A stretch of 64,000 nt of DNA, taken from Pseudomonas fluorescens (lineage in GTDB: Bacteria; Pseudomonadota; Gammaproteobacteria; Pseudomonadales; Pseudomonadaceae). The notes below the pieces were generated by a model. That model saw only the letters and a list, made by a program, of their open reading frames with translations, did no database searches and was not told the origin of the DNA. Numbering within the stretch: position 1 is the first letter of the stretch; the number at the start of each line of letters is the position of its first letter. The position numbers were made by a program, and so were the translations under genes. The stretch is taken from assembly GCF_902497745.1 (NCBI RefSeq), contig NZ_CABVHJ010000009.1, forward strand, positions 186,001 to 250,000. The letters are read 5' to 3'. Shown one piece after another: positions 40,493 to 50,597 of this stretch.

Positions 40493-41512
40493 ATGGCAAC
40501 GATCAAGGACGTGGCAGCCCTCGCGGGAATTTCCTACACGACGGTGTCGCATGTGGTGAACAACACCCGCCCGGTCAGTCAGGAAGTGCGGCTGAAAGTC
40601 GAGGCGGCGATCAAGAGCCTCGACTATGTACCGAGTGCGGTGGCGCGCTCGCTGAAGGCCAAGACCACTGCAACCATCGGCCTGCTGGTGCCAAACAGTC
40701 TCAACCCGTACTTCGCGGAGTTGGCACGGGGCATCGAGGATTATTGCGAGCGTAACGGCTACTGCGTGATCCTCTGCAACTCCGACGATAACCCCGAAAA
40801 GCAGCGCAGCTATTTGCGCGTATTGCTGGAGAAGCGCATCGACGGTTTGATCGTCGCCTCTGCTGGCGGTGACAGCGGCCTGGCGCAAGGGCTGGCTGGC
40901 GTGAAAACGCCGATGGTGATCGTCGACCGTGGTCTGGACGGTGTCGATGCAGATCTGGTGCGCATCGACCATGAATACGGCGCTTACCTCGCAACCCGGC
41001 ACTTGCTGGAATTGGGTCACCGCGACATTGCCACCATTGGCGGTCCGGCGAGTACCAGTGTGGCGCAGATGCGTCAGGCCGGATATTGCCGGGCGCTGAA
41101 AGAAGCGGGCATTGAAGTGCGACAAACGCGCATGCTGGAAAGTGATTTCACCAGTACCGGCGGCTACAACGCGGCAGCGATTCTGCTGGAGAGCAATCCG
41201 CCAAGCGCGATCTTCGCCGGAAACGACATGATCGGTATCGGTGTTTTGCGCGCGGCGGCGGAGCGAAATGTTCGCGTGCCGAGCGAGTTGTCGGTGATTG
41301 GCTTTGACGATATCCAGATGAGTCGTTACGTGTATCCGGCGCTCACCACGGTGGGGCAATCGATCCTGCAGTTGGGCGAGATGGCGGCCGAAGTGCTGCT
41401 GCGACGGATTGCTACGCCGACTCTCGGCACTGATCAGCGGATCGTGACCCCGAGTATTGTCTTGCGCGAATCGACCGCACCGTTGTCCGGCGTGTTCACC
41501 GAATACCGCTGA
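40493..41512 (+). CDS. rbsR: Ribose operon repressor, LacI family
   Basis: RbsR, 339 residues. The N-terminal helix-turn-helix IKDVAALAGISYTTVSHVVN is at residues 3-22, followed by the hinge helix (SAVARSLKA) and a periplasmic-binding-like ribose-sensing domain. It starts three bases after rbsC, inside the operon it most likely represses through the palindrome at 36842; release by ribose is the family rule. Confidence 0.93.
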   Translation: MATIKDVAALAGISYTTVSHVVNNTRPVSQEVRLKVEAAIKSLDYVPSAVARSLKAKTTATIGLLVPNSLNPYFAELARGIEDYCERNGYCVILCNSDDNPEKQRSYLRVLLEKRIDGLIVASAGGDSGLAQGLAGVKTPMVIVDRGLDGVDADLVRIDHEYGAYLATRHLLELGHRDIATIGGPASTSVAQMRQAGYCRALKEAGIEVRQTRMLESDFTSTGGYNAAAILLESNPPSAIFAGNDMIGIGVLRAAAERNVRVPSELSVIGFDDIQMSRYVYPALTTVGQSILQLGEMAAEVLLRRIATPTLGTDQRIVTPSIVLRESTAPLSGVFTEYR

Positions 41513-41536
41513 AACCGAATTGACGAGAAATGATGT

Positions 41537-42454
41537 ATGCCAGCAAATGTAGTGGTAATAGGCAGCCTGAACATGGATCTGGTGACCCGGGCGCCACGGC
41601 TGCCGGTAGGCGGTGAAACGCTGATCGGTCATTCGTTTGCCACGGTTTCCGGTGGCAAGGGCGCCAATCAGGCAGTGGCCGCCGCGCGATTGGGCGCACA
41701 GGTGGCGATGGTCGGTTGCGTTGGCACTGACGACTATGGCGTGCAATTGCGTGACGCTCTGTTGGCCGAGCAGATCGATTGCCAGGCTGTCAGCACAGTC
41801 GATGATTCCAGCGGTGTGGCGTTGATCGTGGTCGATGACAACAGTCAGAACGCCATTGTCATCGTCGCTGGCGCCAACGCTGCAATGACGCCCGCAGTGA
41901 TCGACCGGTTTGACGCAGTGCTGCAAGCTGCAGACGTGATTATCTGCCAGCTCGAAATCCCTGATGCCACGGTGGGGCATGCGCTCAAGCGAGCGCGTGC
42001 GCTGGGCAAAATCGTCATCCTCAATCCGGCACCGGCCAGTCGTCCACTGCCGGCAGACTGGTTTGCCGCGATCGACTACCTGATTCCCAACGAGAGCGAA
42101 GCGACCGTGTTGAGCGGATTGCCGGTGGACTCGCTGGAAAGCGCAGAGAGTGCTGCCAGCCAACTGATCGCCATGGGTGCGGGTAAAGTCATCATTACCC
42201 TCGGTGCTCAAGGTTCGCTGTTCGCCAACGGCCAGAGCTTTGAGCATTTTCCGGCACCGAAAGTGAAGGCTGTCGACACCACTGCGGCGGGGGACACCTT
42301 CGTCGGTGGTTTTGCCGCTGCGCTGGCCAATGGCAAGTCCGAGGCTGAAGCGATTCGCTACGGGCAGATCGCCGCCGCGCTGTCGGTAACTCGTGCCGGC
42401 GCGCAGCCGTCCATTCCAACCCAATCCGACGTACAGGCCTTTAAACCCGCATGA
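41537..42454 (+). CDS. rbsK: Ribokinase
   Basis: RbsK, 305 residues, a PfkB-family kinase that makes ribose 5-phosphate. [15 protein letters not shown] (about residues 38-52) and the active-site/anion-hole motif [13 protein letters not shown] (about 247-259, with the catalytic Asp) are intact. The stop overlaps the rbsD start (ATGA). Confidence 0.95.
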   Translation: MPANVVVIGSLNMDLVTRAPRLPVGGETLIGHSFATVSGGKGANQAVAAARLGAQVAMVGCVGTDDYGVQLRDALLAEQIDCQAVSTVDDSSGVALIVVDDNSQNAIVIVAGANAAMTPAVIDRFDAVLQAADVIICQLEIPDATVGHALKRARALGKIVILNPAPASRPLPADWFAAIDYLIPNESEATVLSGLPVDSLESAESAASQLIAMGAGKVIITLGAQGSLFANGQSFEHFPAPKVKAVDTTAAGDTFVGGFAAALANGKSEAEAIRYGQIAAALSVTRAGAQPSIPTQSDVQAFKPA

Positions 42455-42855
42455 AAAAGACTCCTCTGCTTAATGTCGCCTTGTCGCGGCTGATTGCATC
42501 TCTGGGCCATGGCGACATGGTGGTGATCGGTGATGCCGGGTTGCCGGTGCCGCCGGGGGTCGAGCTGATTGATCTGGCGCTGACCCATGGCGTCCCGGAT
42601 TTCGTCAGCACCCTGAAGGTCGTGCTCAGCGAGATGCAGGTGGAAAGCCATGCGTTAGCCAAAGAAATCTTCGACAAGCAACCGACCGCGCTGATAGCGC
42701 TGGATGAGTTGAATGAAGAGGGCGCTCTGGGGCGTCGCGATCTGCTCAGTCATGAGCAATTCAAGGTTCTCAGCCGACAGGCTCGCGCGATTGTTCGTAC
42801 AGGCGAATGCCAGCCGTACTGCAATATCGTCCTCGTCGCCGGGGTTACATTCTGA
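42451..42855 (+). CDS. rbsD: D-ribose pyranase
   Basis: RbsD, 134 residues, full length. It speeds interconversion of the pyranose and furanose forms of ribose so that ribokinase gets its substrate. The catalytic His lies in [17 protein letters not shown] (about residues 18-34). Coupled to rbsK by an ATGA overlap. Confidence 0.95.
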   Translation: MKKTPLLNVALSRLIASLGHGDMVVIGDAGLPVPPGVELIDLALTHGVPDFVSTLKVVLSEMQVESHALAKEIFDKQPTALIALDELNEEGALGRRDLLSHEQFKVLSRQARAIVRTGECQPYCNIVLVAGVTF

Positions 42856-42886
42856 TTTTCGATTCCACATGCACAAGGAATGCGCC

Positions 42887-43915
42887 ATGCAACGCTATGC
42901 TCAGAAACTGCATCAACTCATCCGGGGTTTACTGCTTTTGTCCGTAATCACTGCGACCGGCGCTCAGGCGGCGGAAAAAATCGACCTGATCATCGACACA
43001 GATCCGGGTGCTGACGACGTGGTCGCCCTGTTGTTCGCGCTGGCCTCGCCGGACGAACTGAATATTCGTGCGCTGACCACCGTGGCCGGCAACGTGCGCC
43101 TCGACAAGACTTCGCGTAACGCGCGCCTGGCTCGCGAGTGGGCAGGGCGCGAAGACGTACCGGTTTATGCGGGTGCGCCAAAGCCGCTGATGCGCACGCC
43201 GATCTACGCCGAGAACATCCATGGCAAGGAAGGCCTGTCGGGTGTCACCGTGCACGAACCGAAGAAGGGGCTGGCGGAAGGCAATGCGGTCAACTACCTG
43301 ATCGATACCTTGAAAAAAGCCAAGCCGCACAGCATCACCATCGCCATGCTCGGTCCACAGACCAACCTGGCGCTGGCCCTGATCCAGGAGCCTGAAATTG
43401 TTCAGGGGATCAAGGAAGTGGTGATCATGGGCGGTGCGCACTTCAATGGCGGCAACATCACTCCGGTGGCCGAATTCAATCTGTTTGCTGACCCGCAAGC
43501 GGCTGAAGTGGTTCTGAAAAGCGGCGTGAAACTGACCTACCTGCCGCTGGACGTGACCCACAAGATTCTTACCAGTGATGCGCGCCTGAAGCAGATCGAT
43601 GCGCTGAACAACAACGCCAGCAAGATTGTCGGCGACATCCTCAACGAGTACATCAAAGGCGATATGGAGCACTACGGTATTCCGGGTGGCCCGGTGCACG
43701 ACGCTACCGTTGTGGCCTATCTGCTCAAGCCGGAACTGTTCACCGGTCGCTCGGTGAATGTCGTGGTGGATAGCCGTGAAGGGCCGACTTTCGGCCAGAC
43801 CATCGTCGATTGGTACGATGGCCTGAAGGCGCCTAAAAACGCTTTCTGGGTGGAAAATGGCGATGCTCAAGGCTTCTTTGACTTGCTGACCGAGCGCCTG
43901 AAACGCTTGAAATAA
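42887..43915 (+). CDS. Secreted nucleoside hydrolase
   Basis: A 342-residue member of the inosine-uridine-preferring nucleoside hydrolase family. A Sec signal peptide is evident (residues 1-28, ending AQA). The calcium-binding N-terminal signature IIDTDPGADD is at residues 35-44, and VMLGPQTNLA-like and VHDATVVAYLL motifs complete the site. It cleaves nucleosides to base and ribose. As last gene of the ribose operon with a signal peptide, it probably acts in the periplasm and feeds RbsB. ATG 42887 follows AAGGA; an ATG at 42869 is an alternative. Confidence 0.9.
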   Translation: MQRYAQKLHQLIRGLLLLSVITATGAQAAEKIDLIIDTDPGADDVVALLFALASPDELNIRALTTVAGNVRLDKTSRNARLAREWAGREDVPVYAGAPKPLMRTPIYAENIHGKEGLSGVTVHEPKKGLAEGNAVNYLIDTLKKAKPHSITIAMLGPQTNLALALIQEPEIVQGIKEVVIMGGAHFNGGNITPVAEFNLFADPQAAEVVLKSGVKLTYLPLDVTHKILTSDARLKQIDALNNNASKIVGDILNEYIKGDMEHYGIPGGPVHDATVVAYLLKPELFTGRSVNVVVDSREGPTFGQTIVDWYDGLKAPKNAFWVENGDAQGFFDLLTERLKRLK

Positions 43916-43946
43916 GCGACTCACCCGCAGGTGCCAGCCTGCGGGG

Positions 43947-44159
43947 TTATCCCTTCTCTGCGTGTTCGTGCTCGACCTGTTCGCTCGGATAGCGCTCGAA
44001 AATCTGCTTGATGAATTGCTTGGCCGCTTCTGTGCCCAGCTCTTTGACCAATAAATCGATACCAATCAGCGCCAGTTCTTCGGTGGTTCCCGGACTATAA
44101 GAGCTGTGTCCGTCAGCCCATTTGGCATTGATGGCGGCGTCGATGCTGATGGTGGTCAT
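43947..44159 (-). CDS. Small hypothetical protein
   Basis: A 70-residue soluble, partly acidic protein that I do not recognise as a named family. It has an amphipathic stretch LALIGIDLLVKELGTEAAKQFI and a His/Glu-rich end. ATG 44159 is the only start that gives protein-like sequence; the ribosome binding site is weak. It converges with the nucleoside hydrolase gene and diverges from the 101-residue gene. Confidence 0.65.
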   Translation of the reverse strand: MTTISIDAAINAKWADGHSSYSPGTTEELALIGIDLLVKELGTEAAKQFIKQIFERYPSEQVEHEHAEKG

Positions 44160-44289
44160 GAGAGCGCTCGAAAGGTCGGAATGTCTGAAGTTCGAGTTAA
44201 CCATTTTGTCGGGCATTTGGCACTGCGACTTAGGCATGAGCGGAGTGCTATGCGACACTTGGTCTTTTAAGGCTTCCAAGGATCGTGCT

Positions 44290-44595
44290 GTGCAGATCGA
44301 TTTGAACACCCCTGACGGACTCACGCTCGACGCAGTGCGCCAGTTGCTCGCCTCGGCCAGTGATGACGAACACACGCAGCTGCGCGTGACCAAGGGCGGT
44401 ATCGCTTACATTTCCTCTGGCGTTACCGGTGGGCAGGATATCGACGGCTTGCTGTTTCGCCTGGAAACCTGGGCCAAGGGCTCGGGCTACGTGGGCAATG
44501 TCGCGGCCAGTGACGAGGTGTGGGTGATGCAGATTTTCAACGCGCTGAAGGATAACTGGCCGAATCCGCCGTATGACTACATCGACGTCTACTGA
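44290..44595 (+). CDS. Hypothetical protein, Pseudomonas-conserved
   Basis: A 101-residue protein starting MQIDLNTPDGLTLDAVRQLL from GTG 44290, seven bases after AAGGA. It is acidic, without signal peptide or membrane segment, and ends in PYDYIDVY. I recognise the pattern as one found repeatedly in pseudomonads, often near stress or prophage genes, but its function is unknown. Confidence 0.75.
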   Translation: MQIDLNTPDGLTLDAVRQLLASASDDEHTQLRVTKGGIAYISSGVTGGQDIDGLLFRLETWAKGSGYVGNVAASDEVWVMQIFNALKDNWPNPPYDYIDVY

Positions 44596-44764
44596 GCGCC
44601 GTTAATATTCAGTCACGATTGATTGATGAAGTGACGCATGCCGCTCAGGCACACTCGGCGTTTTTCCAGTCGTGGGGCAGGGTGATGGCCTTGGCCGTGA
44701 AACCAAACGCCGGAATGGCGGTCGCACGATCTCAGCTTAACCATTTTGAAAACAAGGAGGCTTC

Positions 44765-45082
44765 ATGCCTTTGAAGTTCGCGACACTGGGTGCACTTATG
44801 GCCGCTGCCATGTTGGCCGGTTGCAGCACGACCTCCAGCGAGTCGGCAAAGGAATCTGCGGCGACCGAGGCCGGTCACAGCCGCTGTGAAGCAACGGCGG
44901 CGGAGTTCGCCATTGGCAAGAAAGCTTCGCCAGAGTTGCTGGAGCAGGCGCGCAACAAAGCCGGGGCGCAGAATGCCCGTTTCCTCAAGCCGAATGACAT
45001 GATCACGCTCGAGTACCGCTCGGATCGCTTGAATCTGAACACCGACAACAATCTGGTGATCACTCGCGTCAACTGCGGCTAA
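44765..45082 (+). CDS. Peptidase inhibitor I78 family lipoprotein
   Basis: A 105-residue lipoprotein. The signal ends in AAAMLAGC (C20). The I78 fold covers about residues 55-105 with FLKPNDMITLEYRSDRLNL and the end VITRVNCG, and two cysteines can form a disulfide. I78 proteins resemble potato-type serine protease inhibitors; the target is unknown. AGGAGGC lies before the ATG. A strong terminator follows. Confidence 0.88.
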   Translation: MPLKFATLGALMAAAMLAGCSTTSSESAKESAATEAGHSRCEATAAEFAIGKKASPELLEQARNKAGAQNARFLKPNDMITLEYRSDRLNLNTDNNLVITRVNCG

Positions 45083-45108
45083 TCAGACAGCGCTTTTGTT
45101 GCAGGCAT

Positions 45109-45140
45109 AAAAAACCCCGTCACATGGACGGGGTTTTTTT
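45109..45140. terminator. Bidirectional terminator (I78 gene / csp)
   Basis: AAAAAACCCCGTC/GACGGGGTTTTTTT between converging genes, symmetrical with both A- and T-runs. Confidence 0.9.
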
Positions 45141-45154
45141 AGTGCGCGCAGAAA

Positions 45155-45367
45155 TTACTCTGGGCGAACCTGTGCAGCTTGCATACCCTTTTGGCCTTTC
45201 TCAGCCACGAAGGAGACGGTCTGGCCTTCTTTCAGGCTTTTGAAACCGTCGGATTCGATAGCTTTGAAGTGTACGAACAGGTCGTCACCGCCACCTTGAG
45301 GAGTGATGAAGCCGAAGCCTTTTTCATCGTTGAACCATTTAACGGTGCCGGTTTGGCGATTAGACAT
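45155..45367 (-). CDS. Cold-shock domain protein (CspA family)
   Basis: A 70-residue single cold-shock domain protein. RNP1 KGFGFI and RNP2 DLFVHF are intact and the sequence begins [14 protein letters not shown]. CspA proteins melt RNA structure as chaperones. Which Csp paralogue this is cannot be decided here. About 290 bases upstream (45368-45657) are free of genes, which is compatible with a long regulatory 5' leader such as cspA mRNAs have. Confidence 0.95.
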   Translation of the reverse strand: MSNRQTGTVKWFNDEKGFGFITPQGGGDDLFVHFKAIESDGFKSLKEGQTVSFVAEKGQKGMQAAQVRPE

Positions 45368-45657
45368 GGTGTATCTCCAAGAAACATATATTTTCAGTAG
45401 TACTGTGCTGCTCAGGCCAACTGGGCACACCCGGGTATCATAGTCGAAATGTTCGCTTTGGTAGCCCCCCGGACGTGCTGTTTGCCAATCAGTCGTGTTT
45501 TCTTTACTGCCTGTTTCTGCTGAAAGCCCCGGTTTACAAGGCTTTGAGCGGAACGTAAAGACGATAAAAAAACCTGTAAAACCTGCATAAATCCTCGGAA
45601 AAGGCTCAAATTCAGCCCTTTTTAGAGGCGCTGAGCCGACTCAGAAGACTTTTTTGA

Positions 45658-45960
45658 TCACTTTTTCGCCGGGGTATTTGCCTTGCATTGGGCGATTTGG
45701 CCCAGCGCTTTCTGCTGCAGTTCAGGGGTGGCCTTGTTGTCCATCAGCGCCTGAATGTCGCTGGCGGGATAAGACTTGATGGCGTCAGCACCACAAGCGC
45801 AATGAGACTTGGCTGCCGCAGCACCGATTTGTTGGGTCGCAGCCTGGGTGCACTGCGCCATGTACTTCTCGCGTTCGCCCTTTGGCCAATCGGCGTGGGC
45901 GCTCAGCGGCAGCAACATAACGAGGGGGGCGACGACGGCGAACAGGGTATTCAGACGCAT
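45658..45960 (-). CDS. Small secreted protein with four cysteines
   Basis: A 100-residue protein with a Sec signal (residues 1-24, ending AHA). The mature part has four cysteines (QCTQAA, HCACGAD and QCKAN), likely two disulfides, and is mostly helical. I do not recognise a characterised family. ATG 45960 follows AAGGAG at 9 bases; the frame is open eight codons further but without use. Confidence 0.75.
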   Translation of the reverse strand: MRLNTLFAVVAPLVMLLPLSAHADWPKGEREKYMAQCTQAATQQIGAAAAKSHCACGADAIKSYPASDIQALMDNKATPELQQKALGQIAQCKANTPAKK

Positions 45961-46216
45961 GCGAGGATGCTCCTTGTGGGTCAATGTCTTGTTATCTGAG
46001 GGCTGAAGAGGCCATCAAGTTCAGCACTCTGGCATAAAAGCAGACGATTTGCCTTCTGATCAAACAGAGGCGTAAGCGACCGCTCATCTGTGCTAGCATG
46101 CCGGGCTCAAGCGTTCTCAGGCTCCGGATGACCTTCAGTCCCGACAGCGGTAAACGTGCGAATAATTCGATTTGAATCCCAGTCACTCTGGTTCGGTTTT
46201 CCGGTTGGCCGCAAGG
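45961..46216. other. Gene-free stretch upstream of the thrS leader
   Basis: No gene-like frame. A sequence TGCTAGCAT around 46091-46099 could be an extended -10 for thrS, but there is no matching -35. It must hold the promoter of the thrS operon. Confidence 0.4.
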
Positions 46217-46218
46217 CT

Positions 46219-46237
46219 CCTGCCGCTGTAAGGCAGG
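46219..46237 (+). promoter_or_regulatory. thrS leader hairpin with UGU (Thr) anticodon loop
   Basis: A 6-bp stem CCTGCC/GGCAGG encloses the 7-base loop GCTGTAA. Numbered as an anticodon loop (32-38), positions 34-36 read UGU, a threonine anticodon, with A37. It lies 113 bases before the thrS start. Read with the next hairpin, it resembles the upstream tRNA-like arm of the E. coli thrS operator. Confidence 0.55.
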
Positions 46238-46291
46238 CGTTCGTCATTGAATGGCCTGGATCGGATCTTGTACTGGCTCATCCCAACCCAC

Positions 46292-46312
46292 GTGACCTTT
46301 GGTAGGGGTCAC
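46292..46312 (+). promoter_or_regulatory. thrS operator hairpin mimicking the tRNA-Thr(GGU) anticodon arm
   Basis: A stem GTGACCT/GGGTCAC (7 pairs, one of them a T-G wobble at the loop) encloses the 7-base loop TTGGTAG. As an anticodon loop this has U33, anticodon GGU (threonine) at 34-36 and A37. The hairpin ends five bases before the SD sequence AGGAGAGGAGG. Threonyl-tRNA synthetase bound here would block its own mRNA, as known in E. coli. Confidence 0.65.
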
Positions 46313-46331
46313 CACTAGGAGAGGAGGCGCC

Positions 46332-48254
46332 ATGCCAACTATTACTCTTCCCGACGGCAGTCAACGTTCATTCGATCACCCGGTTTCCGTAGCCGAGGTC
46401 GCCGCATCCATTGGTGCCGGACTGGCCAAAGCCACACTGGCCGGCAAGGTCAATGGGCAACTGGTCGACGCCAGCGACATCATCAGCAGCGACGCGACCC
46501 TGCAAATCATCACGCCTAAGGATGAAGAGGGGCTGGAGATCATTCGCCACTCTTGCGCTCACCTGGTTGGCCATGCGGTCAAACAGCTGTACCCGACTGC
46601 GAAGATGGTCATCGGGCCGGTCATCGACGAAGGCTTCTATTACGACATCGCCTTCGAGCGTCCTTTCACTCCGGACGATATGGCTGCTATCGAACAGCGC
46701 ATGCAGCAGCTGATCGAGAAAGATTACGACGTCATCAAGAAAGTCACTCCGCGCGCCGAAGTGATCGAAGTGTTCAAGGCCCGTGGCGAAGACTACAAGT
46801 TGCGCCTGGTCGAGGACATGCCGAACGAGCAGGCCATGGGCCTGTACTATCACGAAGAATACGTCGACATGTGCCGTGGTCCGCACGTGCCGAACACGCG
46901 CTTTCTGAAATCCTTCAAACTGACCAAGCTGTCCGGCGCCTACTGGCGCGGCGACGCCAAGAACGAGCAATTGCAGCGCGTTTACGGCACTGCTTGGGCA
47001 GACAAGAAGCAGCTGGCGGCTTACATCCAGCGCATCGAAGAAGCTGAAAAGCGCGATCACCGCAAGATCGGCAAGCGTCTGGGCCTGTTCCACACTCAGG
47101 AAGAGTCCCCAGGCATGGTGTTCTGGCACCCGAACGGCTGGACTCTGTACCAGGTGCTCGAGCAGTACATGCGCAAGATCCAACGCGACAACGGCTACCT
47201 TGAGATCAAAACCCCTCAAGTCGTTGACCGCAGCCTGTGGGAGAAGTCCGGGCACTGGGCCAACTACGCCGACAACATGTTCACCACGCAGTCGGAAAAC
47301 CGCGACTACGCGATCAAGCCGATGAACTGCCCGTGCCACGTGCAGGTGTTCAACCAAGGTCTGAAGAGCTACCGCGAGTTGCCGATGCGTCTGGCCGAGT
47401 TCGGTGCCTGCCACCGTAACGAGCCATCGGGTGCACTGCACGGCATTATGCGCGTACGTGCGTTCACTCAGGACGACGCCCACATCTTCTGCACTGAAGA
47501 GCAGATGCAGGCCGAATCCGCTGCGTTCATCAAGCTGACCATGGATGTTTATCGTGACTTCGGCTTCACCGATGTCGAGATGAAACTGTCCACTCGTCCG
47601 GAAAAACGCGTCGGTTCCGACGAACTGTGGGATCGCGCTGAAGCTGCATTGGCTGCAGCCCTTGATTCTGCGGGCCTGCCGTACGATCTGCAGCCGGGCG
47701 AAGGTGCGTTCTACGGTCCGAAGATCGAGTTCTCGCTGAAAGACTGCCTTGGTCGCGTCTGGCAATGTGGTACTCTGCAGCTCGATTTTAACCTGCCTGT
47801 CCGTTTGGGTGCTGAATACGTCTCCGAAGACAACAGCCGCAAACACCCTGTGATGCTGCACCGTGCGATCCTCGGTTCCTTCGAGCGTTTCGTCGGGATT
47901 CTGATCGAGCACTACGAAGGTGCGTTCCCTGCGTGGCTCGCGCCAACCCAGGCGGTGATCATGAATATCACTGATAAACAGGCAGATTTTGTTGCAGAAG
48001 TTGAAAAAACTCTCAACGAAAGCGGATTTCGTGCCAAGTCCGACTTGAGAAATGAAAAGATCGGCTTTAAAATCCGCGAGCATACTTTGCTCAAGGTTCC
48101 CTATCTTTTGGTTATCGGAGATAAGGAAGTCGAGATGCAGACTGTCGCTGTGCGTACTCGTGAAGGTGCTGACCTGGGCTCGATGCCCGTCGCCCAGTTC
48201 GCTGAGTTTCTCGCGCAAGCGGTTTCCCGGCGTGGTCGCCCAGATTCGGAGTAA
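46332..48254 (+). CDS. thrS: Threonyl-tRNA synthetase
   Basis: ThrRS, 640 residues, full length. It has the N-terminal TGS domain (1-60), the editing domain with [11 protein letters not shown] (His about 73 and 77), a class II catalytic core with the zinc cysteine C333 ([10 protein letters not shown]), motif 3 [14 protein letters not shown] and the C-terminal anticodon-binding domain. ATG 46332 fits the family start [10 protein letters not shown] and the SD AGGAGAGGAGG. It heads the thrS-infC-rpmI-rplT operon; infC starts at its stop codon. Confidence 0.98.
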   Translation: MPTITLPDGSQRSFDHPVSVAEVAASIGAGLAKATLAGKVNGQLVDASDIISSDATLQIITPKDEEGLEIIRHSCAHLVGHAVKQLYPTAKMVIGPVIDEGFYYDIAFERPFTPDDMAAIEQRMQQLIEKDYDVIKKVTPRAEVIEVFKARGEDYKLRLVEDMPNEQAMGLYYHEEYVDMCRGPHVPNTRFLKSFKLTKLSGAYWRGDAKNEQLQRVYGTAWADKKQLAAYIQRIEEAEKRDHRKIGKRLGLFHTQEESPGMVFWHPNGWTLYQVLEQYMRKIQRDNGYLEIKTPQVVDRSLWEKSGHWANYADNMFTTQSENRDYAIKPMNCPCHVQVFNQGLKSYRELPMRLAEFGACHRNEPSGALHGIMRVRAFTQDDAHIFCTEEQMQAESAAFIKLTMDVYRDFGFTDVEMKLSTRPEKRVGSDELWDRAEAALAAALDSAGLPYDLQPGEGAFYGPKIEFSLKDCLGRVWQCGTLQLDFNLPVRLGAEYVSEDNSRKHPVMLHRAILGSFERFVGILIEHYEGAFPAWLAPTQAVIMNITDKQADFVAEVEKTLNESGFRAKSDLRNEKIGFKIREHTLLKVPYLLVIGDKEVEMQTVAVRTREGADLGSMPVAQFAEFLAQAVSRRGRPDSE

Positions 48255-48805
48255 TTATTATTAAGCGTGAAATGAGACAAGATAAACGAGCTGCACCGAA
48301 AGCCCCGATCAACGAGAATATCTCGGCACGCGAGGTTCGGTTAATTGGCGCTGATGGCGAGCAGATTGGCATCGTCTCGATTGATGAAGCGCTTCGTATT
48401 GCTGAAGAAGCAAAGCTTGATCTGGTGGAAATCTCCGCAGACGCAATCCCACCGGTTTGCCGGGTGATGGATTACGGCAAATCGATCTTCGAAAAGAAGA
48501 AGCAGGTTGCCGCGGCGAAGAAGAACCAGAAGCAGATTCAGGTAAAAGAAATCAAGTTTCGTCCAGGGACGGAGGAAGGGGATTACCAGGTAAAACTGCG
48601 CAACCTGGTACGTTTCCTGAGTGATGGGGACAGGGCCAAGGTATCCTTGCGATTCCGCGGCCGTGAGATGGCCCACCAGGAGCTGGGGATGGAACTCCTC
48701 AAGCGGGTTGAAGCTGACCTGCTCGAGTACGGTTCGGTCGAACAGCATCCTAAGATGGAAGGACGCCAGCTGATCATGGTCATCGCCCCGAAAAAGAAGA
48801 AGTAA
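48254..48805 (+). CDS. infC: Translation initiation factor IF-3 (ATT start)
   Basis: IF-3, 183 residues from ATT 48254. The N-terminal domain carries [14 protein letters not shown], the linker is lysine-rich, and the C-terminal domain contains [17 protein letters not shown]. No ATG exists before 48272, which would lose the conserved KRE start. Three ATT codons in a row (48254, 48257, 48260) can serve; GGAG at 48248-48251 slightly favours the second or third, while other Pseudomonas IF-3 proteins begin with a residue matching the first. The non-standard start is known to let IF-3 repress its own synthesis. Confidence 0.92.
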   Translation: MIIKREMRQDKRAAPKAPINENISAREVRLIGADGEQIGIVSIDEALRIAEEAKLDLVEISADAIPPVCRVMDYGKSIFEKKKQVAAAKKNQKQIQVKEIKFRPGTEEGDYQVKLRNLVRFLSDGDRAKVSLRFRGREMAHQELGMELLKRVEADLLEYGSVEQHPKMEGRQLIMVIAPKKKK

Positions 48806-48865
48806 TCAACAGGGCACGGCAGGCCTTCTGATTATGTTTATCAACTGAATGCGGAGTATCCGAAC

Positions 48866-49060
48866 ATGCCAAAAATGAAAACCAAAAGTGGTGCTGCTAA
48901 GCGGTTTCTGAAAACTGCTAACGGTATCAAGCACAAGCACGCTTTCAAGAGCCACATCCTGACTAAAATGTCGACCAAGCGTAAGCGTCAACTGCGCGGT
49001 AGCAGCTTGCTGCATCCGTCTGACGTGGCAAAAGTCGAGCGCATGCTGCGCCTTCGTTAA
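48866..49060 (+). CDS. rpmI: 50S ribosomal protein L35
   Basis: L35, 64 residues, very basic, beginning [14 protein letters not shown] with the family SSLLHPSDV near its end. It lies between infC and rplT in the standard order. Confidence 0.98.
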   Translation: MPKMKTKSGAAKRFLKTANGIKHKHAFKSHILTKMSTKRKRQLRGSSLLHPSDVAKVERMLRLR

Positions 49061-49088
49061 TTTTAGTCAAGAATAGAGGAAGTAACTC

Positions 49089-49445
49089 ATGGCTCGTGTA
49101 AAGCGTGGCGTCATTGCCCGTAAGCGTCACAAAAAAATTCTGAAACTTGCTAAAGGCTACTACGGCGCACGCTCCCGCGTATTCCGTGTTGCCAAGCAAG
49201 CGGTAATCAAGGCAGGCCAATACGCCTACCGTGACCGTCGTCAGAAAAAACGTCAGTTCCGCGCTCTGTGGATCGCTCGTATCAATGCTGGTGCTCGTGT
49301 TAACGGTCTGTCCTACAGCCGTTTCATCGCTGGCCTGAAAAAAGCGTCCATCGAGATCGACCGTAAGGTTCTGGCTGATCTGGCAGTGAACGAAAAAGCG
49401 GTGTTTGCCGCGATTGTCGAGAAAGCTAAAGCCACCTTGGCTTAA
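49089..49445 (+). CDS. rplT: 50S ribosomal protein L20
   Basis: L20, 118 residues, full length ([16 protein letters not shown]). It binds 23S rRNA early in 50S assembly. In E. coli L20 also represses its own operon through rpmI; here a GC-rich hairpin (about 49461-49489) and a strong terminator follow. Confidence 0.98.
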   Translation: MARVKRGVIARKRHKKILKLAKGYYGARSRVFRVAKQAVIKAGQYAYRDRRQKKRQFRALWIARINAGARVNGLSYSRFIAGLKKASIEIDRKVLADLAVNEKAVFAAIVEKAKATLA

Positions 49446-49501
49446 GTACCCCCGACAATCACCCGGCCTCACTTCCGTGGGGCCAGGTGGTAAACGTCTT
49501 A

Positions 49502-50571
<1,070 letters not shown>

Positions 50572-50597
50572 TCGTAACGAATTCTTAGGAGAGCAGG

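Noticed and set aside
39980-42424. 814-codon frame antisense to rbsC, rbsR and rbsK
   Set aside because: It spans three real genes on the other strand; long stopless antisense frames are common at this GC content.
43922-43950. Hairpin after the nucleoside hydrolase as terminator
   Set aside because: The stem CCCGCAGG/CCTGCGGG is good but no T-run follows; left out of the feature list.
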